Positions 1 to 7,547 are shown, counted from the first letter of the stretch. The stretch is 64,000 bases of DNA from Hyphococcus sp. (GCA_021776335.1 JAJFGB010000009.1:434001-498000), one strand, 5' to 3'. Numbers and translations: made by a program. Notes: a model not told the origin generated them from the sequence alone.

Positions 1-1280
1 CGCACGAGATCGATTTCACTCGATCCGTTTGCAAGGGCGTTCTTAAAGCCGGATCCGATTTTGTCGCCGGTCATGCTCTCAATGGCGTCCATTAATATTG
101 TCTGACGCGATTCTTCTTGACGACGCTGCAAACGGCCGAAACGGATATGGGAGAGATTTTTCACCCATTCGAAATAGGAGACGGTGACACCGCCCGCATT
201 GGCGTAAAGATCAGGAATAACTACACAGCCGCGTTTTTGCAGAATCTCGTCTGCGCCTGCAGTGATCGGTCCGTTTGCGGCTTCGACGATAAGCGGCGCT
301 TTAATATTTTCAGCGTTGGAGAGATTGATCGCGCCTTCCATCGCCGCTGGTATGAGGATATCACATTCGGCTTCAAGCAACTGACCGCCATCTGCAACAT
401 ATTTCCCGGTCGCAAATCCTTTAACACCGGCAGTTTCATTGATGTGTTGTTTCAGGGTCTGGATATCAATTCCGCGTTCGTTGAAAATTGCGCCGTCACG
501 CTCGATGACGCCAATGATGAGGGCGCCGTCTTCATCAGACAGAAACTGTGCAGCGTGATACCCCACATTGCCAAGGCCCTGCACGATAATGCGTTTACCA
601 TCGAGGCCGCCTTCTAATCCGGCGGTTTTGACGTCTTCGCTATGGCGAAAAAATTCATGAAGCGCGTATTGAACACCGCGCCCCGTCGCTTCAACGCGGC
701 CAGCGATACCGCCTGCATGAAGCGGTTTACCTGTAACACAGGCGCGGGAATTGATGTCGGTCGTATGCATTCTTCGAAACTCATCGGCAATCCACGCCAT
801 CTCCCGTTCGCCCGTGCCCATATCAGGCGCGGGAACATTTTGAGACGGATGGATCAGATCGCGCTTTGCAAGCTCATAAGCAAAGCGGCGGGTGATTTTT
901 TCAAGTTCGTCTTCATTCCAGTCTGCCGGGTTTATGGTCAGGCCGCCTTTTGCGCCGCCAAACGGCGCCTCGACAAGCGCGCATTTATAGGTCATGAGCG
1001 CCGCCAGCGCCTCCACTTCGTCCTGATCAACATTCATCGCGTATCGGATGCCGCCCTTAACCGGCTCCATGTGATCAGAGTGGACAGAGCGATAGCCGGT
1101 AAATGTATGGACATGGCCCCGCAAACGAACGCCAAAACGCACAGTATACGTTGCATTGCAGGTTCTGATGTTTTCAGCGACACCCGGGGGCAGGTCGAGT
1201 TTGTCGAGGGCGCGTTTTGCCATCAAGTCGACGCTGTCCCGAAAACCAGGCTCAATCTTTTTGGGCTGATGAATATTCAT
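1..1280 (-). CDS. gdhA: Glu/Leu/Phe/Val dehydrogenase (glutamate dehydrogenase), C-terminus beyond window
   Basis: Interconverts glutamate and 2-oxoglutarate plus ammonia with NAD(P). The reverse strand is open from an ATG at 1280 to the window edge (426 codons read), so the stop is missing. The N-terminal catalytic domain carries PFGGAKGG (about residues 106-113), whose lysine 111 is the expected catalytic lysine. A Rossmann motif VQGLGNVGYHAA follows near residue 230, then the conserved IPAAMEGAI and YANAGGVTVSYFEW segments. Usual family members are a little longer than what is present, so only a short tail is cut. The 154 bases between this start and the upstream gene must hold the promoter. 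Substrate could in principle be leucine or another amino acid, but the overall sequence fits glutamate dehydrogenases best. Confidence 0.93.
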   Translation of the reverse strand, partial: MNIHQPKKIEPGFRDSVDLMAKRALDKLDLPPGVAENIRTCNATYTVRFGVRLRGHVHTFTGYRSVHSDHMEPVKGGIRYAMNVDQDEVEALAALMTYKCALVEAPFGGAKGGLTINPADWNEDELEKITRRFAYELAKRDLIHPSQNVPAPDMGTGEREMAWIADEFRRMHTTDINSRACVTGKPLHAGGIAGRVEATGRGVQYALHEFFRHSEDVKTAGLEGGLDGKRIIVQGLGNVGYHAAQFLSDEDGALIIGVIERDGAIFNERGIDIQTLKQHINETAGVKGFATGKYVADGGQLLEAECDILIPAAMEGAINLSNAENIKAPLIVEAANGPITAGADEILQKRGCVVIPDLYANAGGVTVSYFEWVKNLSHIRFGRLQRRQEESRQTILMDAIESMTGDKIGSGFKNALANGSSEIDLV

Positions 1281-1434
1281 GGCGATGCGATCCAATATGT
1301 TTAGCGCAATCGCAAAAATTACAACGCAGGGTTGTATATAAAGTTAATCCCCGGGCTAGATTCAATTTGCAGGGTTCCGTTAAGTCTGTGTGCAGAAAGC
1401 ATGGCGCGTTCACCTGTCTAAGTGACGACGAGAC

Positions 1435-2487
1435 CTACGTTGATGCTGGCTCGCGCTCATTTTTGACAATCTCATGCTTGCGGATAATACCGCGCATTTG
1501 GTCATAGCTCAGCGACAGCGCCCTAGCGGCGCGCTTCTGGTTGTCGCCATTGCGGGCAAGGGCTGCAACAACAATCTGTTTTTCAATCTCATCGAGATGC
1601 GCGCGCAAATCCAATTTGGAGTCGATATGCTCTGTTAATTCAGGACTGATCGGCAACGCGGCGCGCAAAGGAGGCGCGGGAGTTTCATGGGCGCTTGTTC
1701 GTTCAGGCAAGTCAGGAAACGGATCGATGACGATATCGCCGACGGGCCCTGCCATCTCGCTGATCCGCCAGCGATAAAATGATCGCTCCACAGCATTTTT
1801 CAACTCGCGTACATTTCCTGGCCAGAGATGGTCTACGAGCTGCGCCATGGCCTCGGGCGTGAAGCCGTCATAAAGCTCGTCCATTTCGCTTGCCATATGC
1901 GTAGCGAAATGGCCTGCAAGCTGTGGGATATCTTCGCGGCGATCTCTTAAAGGCGGCGCTGCAACGACATCAAAAGCAAGCCTGTCCAAAAGATCTGCGC
2001 GAAACTTCCCGTCGCGCGCGCGTATGCGAAGGTCGACATTTGCCGCTGCAACGATACGCACATCTGCAATCAGGGTTTTTTCACCACCAACACGCTCATA
2101 TTCTCCATATTCAATAATGCGGAGCAGTTTTTCCTGCACCCGCAGCGAAGCCGATGCGATTTCATCGAGAAAGAGGGTGCCGCCCTCGGCGCGTTCGAAG
2201 CGACCAAGATGCTTTTTTGCAGCGCCCGTAAATGCGCCTGCTTCATGTCCGAAAAGTTCGCTCTCCAGGAGTTCTTCGTTCATCGCCGCGCAATTGACTT
2301 TGATGAGCGGTCCCTCCCAGCGTGGCGACAGGAAATGGATGCGCGCGGCGAAGAGCTCCTTACCTGATCCTCGCTCACCAATAATCAGGAGCGGTCGATC
2401 CAGCGCCGCTGCAGTCGACGCGTGCGCGAGAGCATCAAGGAATATTGGCGATTGACCGATCAGATCGGGAGGCGATGATGTGTTCAT
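1435..2487 (-). CDS. pspF: PspF, sigma-54 enhancer-binding activator of the phage-shock operon
   Basis: A 350-residue AAA+ activator without an N-terminal receiver domain, as is typical of PspF, which is held inactive by PspA. Visible motifs: Walker A GERGSGKE, the sigma-54 contact loop GAFTGA, Walker B GGTLFLDE, the arginine-rich FRADLLDRLAFDV segment and WPGNVRELKNAVERS. The C-terminus has a Fis-type helix-turn-helix (NQKRAARALSLSYDQMRGIIRK). An ATG six codons further upstream (2505) is possible, but MNTSSPPDLIGQS matches the family start better. It is divergent from pspA, and its DNA targets are probably the two 15-bp inverted repeats just upstream of its own start, which would also allow autoregulation. 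Ends 155 bases before the glutamate dehydrogenase start. Confidence 0.95.
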   Translation of the reverse strand: MNTSSPPDLIGQSPIFLDALAHASTAAALDRPLLIIGERGSGKELFAARIHFLSPRWEGPLIKVNCAAMNEELLESELFGHEAGAFTGAAKKHLGRFERAEGGTLFLDEIASASLRVQEKLLRIIEYGEYERVGGEKTLIADVRIVAAANVDLRIRARDGKFRADLLDRLAFDVVAAPPLRDRREDIPQLAGHFATHMASEMDELYDGFTPEAMAQLVDHLWPGNVRELKNAVERSFYRWRISEMAGPVGDIVIDPFPDLPERTSAHETPAPPLRAALPISPELTEHIDSKLDLRAHLDEIEKQIVVAALARNGDNQKRAARALSLSYDQMRGIIRKHEIVKNEREPAST

Positions 2488-2510
2488 AGGTGAAAAATAC
2501 CACATTAATT

Positions 2511-2546
2511 AGGTTATAAAAACCTTTAAATAGGTAATATAAACCT
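2511..2546. promoter_or_regulatory. Tandem inverted repeats, putative PspF upstream activating sites
   Basis: Two 15-bp imperfect palindromes, AGGTTATAAAAACCT (2511-2525) and AGGTAATATAAACCT (2532-2546), start exactly 21 bp apart, i.e. two helical turns. They lie between pspF and the sigma-54 promoter, about 75-110 bp upstream of the -24 element, where E. coli PspF also binds two adjacent sites. Assignment to PspF is inference from position and symmetry. Confidence 0.7.
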
Positions 2547-2621
2547 TTTCGATAATTTGGGTTTTGCTCTCGAGGTTAAATTATACATTTAAAAACAATG
2601 ATTTGTAATTTTTGCACCAGT

Positions 2622-2638
2622 TTGGCACGCATCTGGCA
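2622..2638 (+). promoter_or_regulatory. Sigma-54 (-24/-12) promoter of the psp operon
   Basis: TTGGCACGCATCTGGCA has the invariant GG and GC dinucleotides separated by exactly 10 bases and the full TGGCACG -24 box; the -12 box is TGGCA where TTGCA is usual. It sits 46 bases upstream of the first small gene of the operon and downstream of the tandem palindromes, in the orientation needed for pspA transcription. Confidence 0.88.
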
Positions 2639-2683
2639 AAGGAGGGGGCAGACGGGATTAACCAATAGGGCCAGGAGATCCAA

Positions 2684-2809
2684 ATGAGCTACTCAAGATA
2701 TGACGACCATCGCTGGGAACATCGCCTCGATCGCGCTGTGCGCGGCAGAGCCGGTTTTGCCTGGGGCGCTTTCTTCATTGGATTCATCATCGGCGGCATT
2801 ATCTTTTAA
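2684..2809 (+). CDS. 41-residue single-span membrane protein, first gene of the psp operon
   Basis: The ATG has a ribosome site AGGAG seven bases upstream and the stop is 11 bases before pspA, with the pspA ribosome site (GGAG) in the gap, so the two are probably co-translated. The N-terminal half is strongly charged (RYDDHRWEHRLDRAVRGR), followed by one hydrophobic helix from about residue 23 to the end, with GFIIGGIIF at the terminus. This predicts a cytoplasmic charged head and a C-terminal membrane anchor. I do not recognise the family; it is not PspB, PspC, PspD or PspG by sequence. Position directly behind the sigma-54 promoter makes a role in envelope-stress sensing or PspA recruitment plausible, but that is inference. 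Confidence 0.8.
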   Translation: MSYSRYDDHRWEHRLDRAVRGRAGFAWGAFFIGFIIGGIIF

Positions 2810-2820
2810 GGAGTATTCTA

Positions 2821-3498
2821 ATGGGTGTTTTTTCCAGATTGAGCGACATCGTCAATTCCAACCTCAACGCCATGCTCGACAAGGCGGAGGATCCTGAAAA
2901 GATCGTGCGGCTGATCATTCAGGAAATGGAGGACACGCTTGTCGAAGTGCGCAGCAATGCAGCGCGCGCTATAGCGGACCGCAAAGAAGTCGGCCGTAAG
3001 AAAGCGGACTTCGCTGCCCGCGCGAAAGAGTGGGAGGCGAAAGCCGAGCTGGCGATTGCAAAAGGACGCGATGAGCTGGCTAAAGGCGCGATCGGCGCTA
3101 AACGCAAAGCTGAGGAAATGATCGATCTGTTGGATCAGGAACTTGGCGCCATCGAACAAACGGTTGACAAAACCAATGATGATTTGGCCAAGCTTCAAGC
3201 GAAACTTAAAGAAGCGCGCGCTAAGCAACGTTCGCTTCAAATTCGCCGCGACGCCGCGACGGATAGCGTGCGGATCAGCCGCCAGGTCCATGACGGCCGT
3301 ATTGATGAAGCGCTTGTCCGTTTTGAACGCTATGAGCGCCGTATCGATGAGCTTGAGGCAGAAGCAGAAAGCTGGGCGCTTGGTCGGCCACGCACACTTG
3401 AAGACGAATTTTCTGAGCTCGAATCCGAAGATGCTGTTAATGCCGAACTGGCGGCGTTGAAAATACGGGTCGCCGAGCGGGCCGGAAACAACAATTAA
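2821..3498 (+). CDS. pspA: Phage shock protein A (PspA/IM30 family)
   Basis: A 225-residue, almost entirely helical protein with the hallmark start MGVFSRLSDIVNSNLNAML and the following EDPEKIVRLIIQEMEDTL segment; length is normal for PspA. It binds PspF to hold it off, and on membrane damage moves to the inner membrane to support its integrity. Long heptad-type helices run from about residue 25 to 190 and an acidic C-terminal helix ends the protein. It is preceded by GGAG at an ideal distance and followed 25 bases later by pspB. Confidence 0.97.
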   Translation: MGVFSRLSDIVNSNLNAMLDKAEDPEKIVRLIIQEMEDTLVEVRSNAARAIADRKEVGRKKADFAARAKEWEAKAELAIAKGRDELAKGAIGAKRKAEEMIDLLDQELGAIEQTVDKTNDDLAKLQAKLKEARAKQRSLQIRRDAATDSVRISRQVHDGRIDEALVRFERYERRIDELEAEAESWALGRPRTLEDEFSELESEDAVNAELAALKIRVAERAGNNN

Positions 3499-3523
3499 TC
3501 ACAGGGCGCGGGAGGCCTGAATT

Positions 3524-3769
3524 ATGAGTGAATTCGCTTGGGTTGTTGCAATTGTCGCGATCATCTTTGTCGCCTGTCCGGCGGTGTTCATGCACTATCA
3601 GACAGAATTGCGAAAAACCAAATCCATCTCTCCGGACGATGAGCGGCTGGTCGACGACCTTTGGAAAACCGCGCAGCGTTTGGAGCGTCGCGTCGAGGCG
3701 TTGGAAACAATCCTCGACAAAGAGGCGCCGGATTGGCGCCGTGATCATGAGGAGCGGCCCCATGCGTGA
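3524..3769 (+). CDS. pspB: Phage shock protein B
   Basis: An 81-residue inner-membrane protein: one N-terminal transmembrane helix (about residues 4-22), then a charged cytoplasmic coiled coil with LVDDLWKTAQRLERRVEALETIL, matching the PspB pattern. With PspC it senses inner-membrane stress and releases PspF from PspA. Its final codons overlap the start of pspC by 8 bases (ATGCGTGA), indicating translational coupling. Confidence 0.92.
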   Translation: MSEFAWVVAIVAIIFVACPAVFMHYQTELRKTKSISPDDERLVDDLWKTAQRLERRVEALETILDKEAPDWRRDHEERPHA

Positions 3770-4229
3770 GCGTCACCACCATCACCATCATTACCACGAC
3801 CGTGACGGCTATCCCTATAATGCCGGTCATCCGGGGCCTGGTCCCAATCATCATCGGCTTTATCGCAATAGAAACAACAAAGTGATTGCCGGTGTGTGTG
3901 CGGGGATTGCCGATTATTATGGCTGGCAAAATCCTAATGGACTGCGATTTGGCTGGGCGTTCCTCGCGTTCTTTTTCTTCCCGCTGCCGATCATTGCGTA
4001 TTTCATCGCGGCGTTGGTGGTGAAGCCGGCGCCAAGAATACCAGTGCGACAGTCACGGGAAGAAGAACAATTCTGGCGAACATTTTCGACGCGGCCAAGA
4101 GCGACGTTTTCGGAATTGAAGCATCGCTTTCGCGCCCTTGATGCACGGTTGGCGAGTTTAGAATCCGCCGTTGTATCTGATGAATACAATCTGAGGGAGG
4201 CTTTCCGCGATCTAGAACGCGGCGCCTGA
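3762..4229 (+). CDS. pspC: Phage shock protein C with natural polyhistidine N-terminus
   Basis: A PspC-domain protein of 155 residues. The ATG overlaps the end of pspB. After MRER come six consecutive histidines, then YHDRDGYPYN and a Gly/Pro/His stretch. The PspC core starts near residue 36 with RLYRNRNNKVIAGVCAGIAD and a hydrophobic span at about 64-86 (FFFFPLPIIAYFIAALVV). A helical cytoplasmic tail with DARLASLESAVVSDEYNLREAFRDLE follows, resembling the leucine-zipper-like end of other PspC proteins. Role: membrane-stress sensor partnering PspB. The His-rich head is not part of the E. coli protein and could bind metal. Confidence 0.93.
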   Translation: MRERHHHHHHYHDRDGYPYNAGHPGPGPNHHRLYRNRNNKVIAGVCAGIADYYGWQNPNGLRFGWAFLAFFFFPLPIIAYFIAALVVKPAPRIPVRQSREEEQFWRTFSTRPRATFSELKHRFRALDARLASLESAVVSDEYNLREAFRDLERGA

Positions 4230-4309
4230 CTGACCACACAAAATGAGTTTTTTGAGCTTGCGGCGCAAGCTGACGGGAGAGGTGTATCTAGCACCGGAGG
4301 AGAGAGAAA

Positions 4310-4474
4310 ATGAGTATCATCTTAATAGCGGCAAAGGCGATGAGCCTGATCATTGTCACCATTGCAGCCTTTCTGGCGCTCGCCGGGGCGCTGGGCGCGG
4401 ATCTTGCCGCAGGGGCAACCATCACAGAATGCACGGCGTCAGTACCCAGCACGTGTCTTCTCATGATTATGTAG
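4310..4474 (+). CDS. 54-residue small membrane protein after pspC
   Basis: The ATG is preceded by GGAGGAGAGAGAAA, a strong ribosome site, and lies 80 bases after pspC in the same direction. The product has one hydrophobic helix at about residues 2-31 (starting MSIILIAAKAMSLIIVTIAA) and a short tail with two cysteines (about residues 41 and 49). A different, longer reading frame over the same bases has poor composition and no ribosome site, so I prefer this one. Family not recognised. Probably the last gene of the psp transcript; a role like that of other small Psp membrane proteins is inference. Confidence 0.65.
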   Translation: MSIILIAAKAMSLIIVTIAAFLALAGALGADLAAGATITECTASVPSTCLLMIM

Positions 4475-4566
4475 CTGTCACAGGCTGCTTGCTTGACGCG
4501 TCCCCGCTGACTAAACTCACCTCTTCAGTACGAGCCGCAACGACGGCTCCAGCGAGGACGCGCATT

Positions 4567-5673
4567 GTGACTGAAGACAAGGCAGGCGGGGACGCCCGCC
4601 CGGCGGCGAAGCAACGGGCAACGCAATCGCGACAGCGATTTCGCATAGAGCGATACGCTGCAATTGATCTCGGTACGAATAACTGTCGCCTACTTGTCGC
4701 CGCCCCAAGTGGGCGAAGCTACCGCATAGTTGACGCGTTTTCACGGATCGTTCGATTAGGTGAAGGGCTTTTGAAATCTGGCGCCCTGTCGGAGCCGGCC
4801 ATGACCCGCGCAGTGGGTGCTCTCAAAGTATGCGCTGAAAAAATCGCAAGGCGCAATGTAACGCATCTGCGTTGCATCGCGACACAAGCCTGCCGCAGCG
4901 CTGCCAACGGGCCGGAATTTATCGAGAAAGTGCGCACCCAAACCGGCCTTGAGTTCGAGATTATTACGCCGGAAGAAGAGGCGCGCCTCGCGGTGCGCGG
5001 CTGCGCGGATTTGCTCGATCAAAACGCTGCGGCCGGCCTTGTTTTTGATATCGGCGGCGGCTCGACCGAGCTTTCATGGGTGCGGCCCGGTGACAGTGCG
5101 GCGACAGCGGAGATCGCCGCCTGGAAATCCATGCCGTTTGGCGTGGTGATGTTGTCTGAAAGATGGGGTGGGCGTGATATCAATGCTGAGCGCTACGCAA
5201 AAATGGTTGAAAGCGTTCGCGCAGAGATCGTCGCGCTGGGCGATCCCGCGAATTTGAAAGATGCGTTTAGAAATGGCGATGCACACTTCCTCGGCACTTC
5301 CGGCACGATCACCTCAATAGCCGGCGTCCATCTCGAGTTGCGGCGATACAAAAGAGACCGGGTTGACGGGATGTGGCTTGAACTTGATCAGGTTCAAAGC
5401 GTGTCGGAAAAACTATGCAAGATGAGTTTCAGTGAGCGCGCCAATGAACCATGCATCGGCGAGGAACGCGCCGATCTTGTCGTTTGCGGATGCGCCATCC
5501 TCGAAGCGTTGTTGATGGAATGGCCCGTTGCACGCGTGCGCGTTGCCGATCGCGGATTGCGCGAGGGAATTTTGGCAGACCTTGCCCGGCAGGCGCACCG
5601 TCAACGCCGCCGCAATCGGCGGCGTGGGCAGCGGAAGAAGAAAAAGGCGGCTGGCGACGAGTTTGAAGTTTGA
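4567..5673 (+). CDS. Ppx/GppA family phosphatase (first of two in the window)
   Basis: Hydrolyses polyphosphate and/or the pppGpp 5' phosphate in this ASKHA-fold family. Motifs: phosphate-1 AAIDLGTNNCRLLVAA, IATQACRSAANG, the EEEARLAVRG segment and phosphate-2 VFDIGGGSTELSW, and FLGTSGTITSIAG. The frame stays open up to 4243, but that extension covers the 54-residue small gene and has unlike composition; the GTG at 4567 has a GAGGA about 9 bases upstream and leaves 368 residues, the usual length of the short alphaproteobacterial form. The C-terminus is very basic (RRNRRRGQRKKKK). The second Ppx, next to ppk, is longer, so this one may be the GppA-like enzyme; that split is a guess. Confidence 0.88.
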   Translation: MTEDKAGGDARPAAKQRATQSRQRFRIERYAAIDLGTNNCRLLVAAPSGRSYRIVDAFSRIVRLGEGLLKSGALSEPAMTRAVGALKVCAEKIARRNVTHLRCIATQACRSAANGPEFIEKVRTQTGLEFEIITPEEEARLAVRGCADLLDQNAAAGLVFDIGGGSTELSWVRPGDSAATAEIAAWKSMPFGVVMLSERWGGRDINAERYAKMVESVRAEIVALGDPANLKDAFRNGDAHFLGTSGTITSIAGVHLELRRYKRDRVDGMWLELDQVQSVSEKLCKMSFSERANEPCIGEERADLVVCGCAILEALLMEWPVARVRVADRGLREGILADLARQAHRQRRRNRRRGQRKKKKAAGDEFEV

Positions 5674-5821
5674 AGGTAAAAGCGGGCGCGGCTCAAGACC
5701 TTAAACCTCGTCCATTTTAAGTAGAATCCGCTCCAAGATGAGCTGCGCCGTCTTTCAATAAATATAAATATATTACCCTCACTTTATTAGGCTTGGATTT
5801 TTACGCAGCCGGAAGAAACAA

Positions 5822-6322
5822 ATGATTGCATTCGCGGAACTACGAAATGCTGCTTGGGTACTTTTTTTGTGCTTGGCGCTCTCGGCTCCTGCCGCCCTTG
5901 CCCAGGATCCCTTTGAGCAAGGCGAAGCGGCGCTAAAGGCCGGTGACCGCAAACAGGCCATGCAGTTGTTCGAGCAGGCTGCCCTGGCTGGCAATGCGGA
6001 GGCGCAGAACCGGTATGGCAACATGGTCCAAAACGCGGGCGGGGCCAAGGTGGCGTCGCAATGGTTCGAGAAAGCGGCGCAGCAAAATCATAGCCGCGCG
6101 CAAATCAACTTGGGCGTCAATTATCAAAACGGCTGGGGTGTGAAAAAGGATAAGGCCGAAGCCTATGTTTGGTTGAGCTTGGCAGTCGAAAACGGCGACG
6201 AACTCGCCAAAGGCTTCCTCGACGCATTGATGAAGAAGATGAACAAAAAACAGATCGCGGATGGCGACCATCGCCTCGCGGAGCGGCGGGCGGCGCTTGC
6301 ATCCCCGGCGCCGTCACACTGA
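5822..6322 (+). CDS. Exported Sel1-repeat (TPR-like) protein
   Basis: 166 residues with an N-terminal signal peptide ending ALSAPAALAQ (cleavage near residue 28). Then short Sel1/TPR-like helical pairs: EQGEAALKAGDRKQAMQLFEQ, AALAGNAEAQNRYGNM, ASQWFEKAAQQNHSRAQINLGVNYQNGWGV and KDKAEAYVWLSLAVENGDE. Sel1 repeats act as protein-interaction scaffolds, here in the periplasm. The ribosome site is a modest GGAAG. No operon partner: 148 bases from the upstream phosphatase and a long gene-poor stretch after it. Confidence 0.8.
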   Translation: MIAFAELRNAAWVLFLCLALSAPAALAQDPFEQGEAALKAGDRKQAMQLFEQAALAGNAEAQNRYGNMVQNAGGAKVASQWFEKAAQQNHSRAQINLGVNYQNGWGVKKDKAEAYVWLSLAVENGDELAKGFLDALMKKMNKKQIADGDHRLAERRAALASPAPSH

Positions 6323-6452
6323 ACCGCGGCCAAGGTGCGGCCGGATGACGTCGCCGGTGATCGGGCCTCAGATGTTCGCCCAGGGCAAAAAAAAGCGGTC
6401 CGACTGTTCCGGGCGGAGTTCAATTGAATTGACGCAATAACGTCGGCCTCGT

Positions 6453-6594
6453 GCATTGTATGTGACGAATGGCGCCGACTTTCGCGTACTTGTGGTTTTG
6501 TGGGGTGAGTATGATGTCATACTGCGTTTTATTGTGGTTGCACATTGCGTTGAACCGCATTGGTGGAAATGTGACTAAATTCCATGGGTTGCGT
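6453..6594 (+). repeat. Diverged direct repeat, copy 1
   Basis: Aligns without large gaps to 6862-7004. Shared blocks include GCATTG at the left end, CGACTTTCGC/CAGACTTTCGC, TTTTATTGTGGTT, GCATTGG and GACTAAATT(C/T)CATGGG near the right end. The middle is more diverged. Confidence 0.75.
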
Positions 6595-6861
6595 CACATC
6601 GGGCCATACGGCTTATCCGCAAGTCTACTTAGTAGAGATGTAGAATTGGTCGCCGCGATATTTCCCTGTGGAAACAATTACAAAAAACGATATCATAAAA
6701 GACTAGGTTTTTGTTGACTAACATCATGCTTTCATCCAACCTTTCAAGAAATCATCATCTGAGTAAAGACTGAATGGACTTGATATGTGCAGATGATTGG
6801 GTGGGAGTATGCTTGACTGTTTTGGGTGGCGTTCATTTTAATTAATGTAGTACGGCCGCAT

Positions 6862-7004
6862 GCATTGCATGTCGCCTACGGCGCAGACTTTCGCCTGTTC
6901 ACGGCTTTGCGAGACAAGGTGTCGATGCCATGTCGAGTTTTTATTGTGGTTATGCGTTGTGCTGAATTGCATTGGAAAAACTGGGACTAAATTTCATGGG
7001 GCGC
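6862..7004 (+). repeat. Diverged direct repeat, copy 2
   Basis: Second copy of the element at 6453-6594, about 409 bases downstream and almost the same length. Ends about 65 bases before the secreted orphan gene at 7070, so it could belong to the upstream region of that gene. A 51-codon frame (6869-7024) over it shows FLLWL...LN-IG and TKFHG patterns also present in copy 1; this may be decayed coding sequence or coincidence of conserved DNA. Confidence 0.75.
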
Positions 7005-7069
7005 GTATTTTAGTAGCGGTTTGACGCAAACGTGCGAGTCGCCGACAGCTTATCAATTAGGAGGGTGTT

Positions 7070-7411
7070 GTGAAGTTCTTTGCTTTTTTGCTAGTTGCTC
7101 TAGCAAGCCTTGTTACATCAAATTCTGCTCATGCGTTCACTGAGTGTAGTTTTACAGTTGAACGTATCTGGCGCCCTTTTAACGTAAAGGAGATATACGT
7201 TTGCTTTGACCCTACTGGCTGCATTTTCTCTACTTACACCGCCCCCCTTAGTGCGGAGGACGCAGAGATACGAAACCATTTTCTTTCGATGGCGATGACC
7301 GCATTTACTGCGGGGAAAAAATTACGTGTTCGGTTTCCTGAGAACGGGGCCACATGTAGTCCATACACTGCCAACCGTAGCGATATTGATGGGGTTTGGC
7401 TGATAGATTAA
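7070..7411 (+). CDS. Secreted cysteine-containing protein of unknown function
   Basis: 113 residues from a GTG start with AGGAGGGT just upstream. A clear signal peptide (MKFFAFLLVALASLV...SAHA, cleavage near residue 23) leaves a mature domain of about 90 residues with four cysteines (in FTECSF, IYVCFD, TGCIF and GATCSP), which could form two disulfides in the periplasm or outside. Ends with DGVWLID. Family not recognised. Its codon use is AT-richer than the neighbours and it stands alone on the forward strand, which would fit lateral acquisition. Confidence 0.7.
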   Translation: MKFFAFLLVALASLVTSNSAHAFTECSFTVERIWRPFNVKEIYVCFDPTGCIFSTYTAPLSAEDAEIRNHFLSMAMTAFTAGKKLRVRFPENGATCSPYTANRSDIDGVWLID

Positions 7412-7510
7412 TGCCTAGACTAGCGTTGGCTTAACAACATTAAACTTCGTACCCGGTTAAGTATTGTGAGGCGTTATAGGGCCTTTTTTCTAGGGCATTT
7501 TTTTTAAATA

Positions 7511-7547
7511 TAGAGCCTGACGAGCCACCGGGCCGCTCCACTCCGCG
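7511..7547 (-). pseudogene. Truncated copy of the initiator tRNA 5' half
   Basis: The reverse strand reads CGCGGAGTGGAGCGGCCCGG then TGGCTCGTCAGGCTC, matching the first ~35 bases of the intact initiator tRNA at 7731-7807 with only three substitutions, and stops in the anticodon loop. Upstream flanking bases (7548-7640) also resemble the flank of the intact gene, including a GCCTTCG(T/C)GGACGGGCC segment. Not functional: no 3' half. Confidence 0.82.

Larger units (their letters stand above)
6323..7069. other. Gene-poor, AT-richer intergenic stretch
   Basis: About 750 bases with no gene I can defend. It contains two diverged copies of a roughly 142-base repeat (listed separately). An 82-codon frame at 6469-6717 overlaps the first copy but lacks a convincing ribosome site and ends in a composition typical of non-coding DNA. 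Confidence 0.55.

Noticed and set aside
117-1304. Forward-strand open frames over the left end
   Set aside because: They are antisense to an intact glutamate dehydrogenase on the reverse strand with all family motifs.
4243-4566. 108-codon N-terminal extension of the Ppx/GppA gene
   Set aside because: Composition is unlike the rest, it covers a better small gene with a strong ribosome site, and family members start near GTG 4567.
6469-6717. 82-codon frame in the gene-poor stretch
   Set aside because: No ribosome site, overlaps a diverged non-coding-looking repeat, and its second half has random composition.
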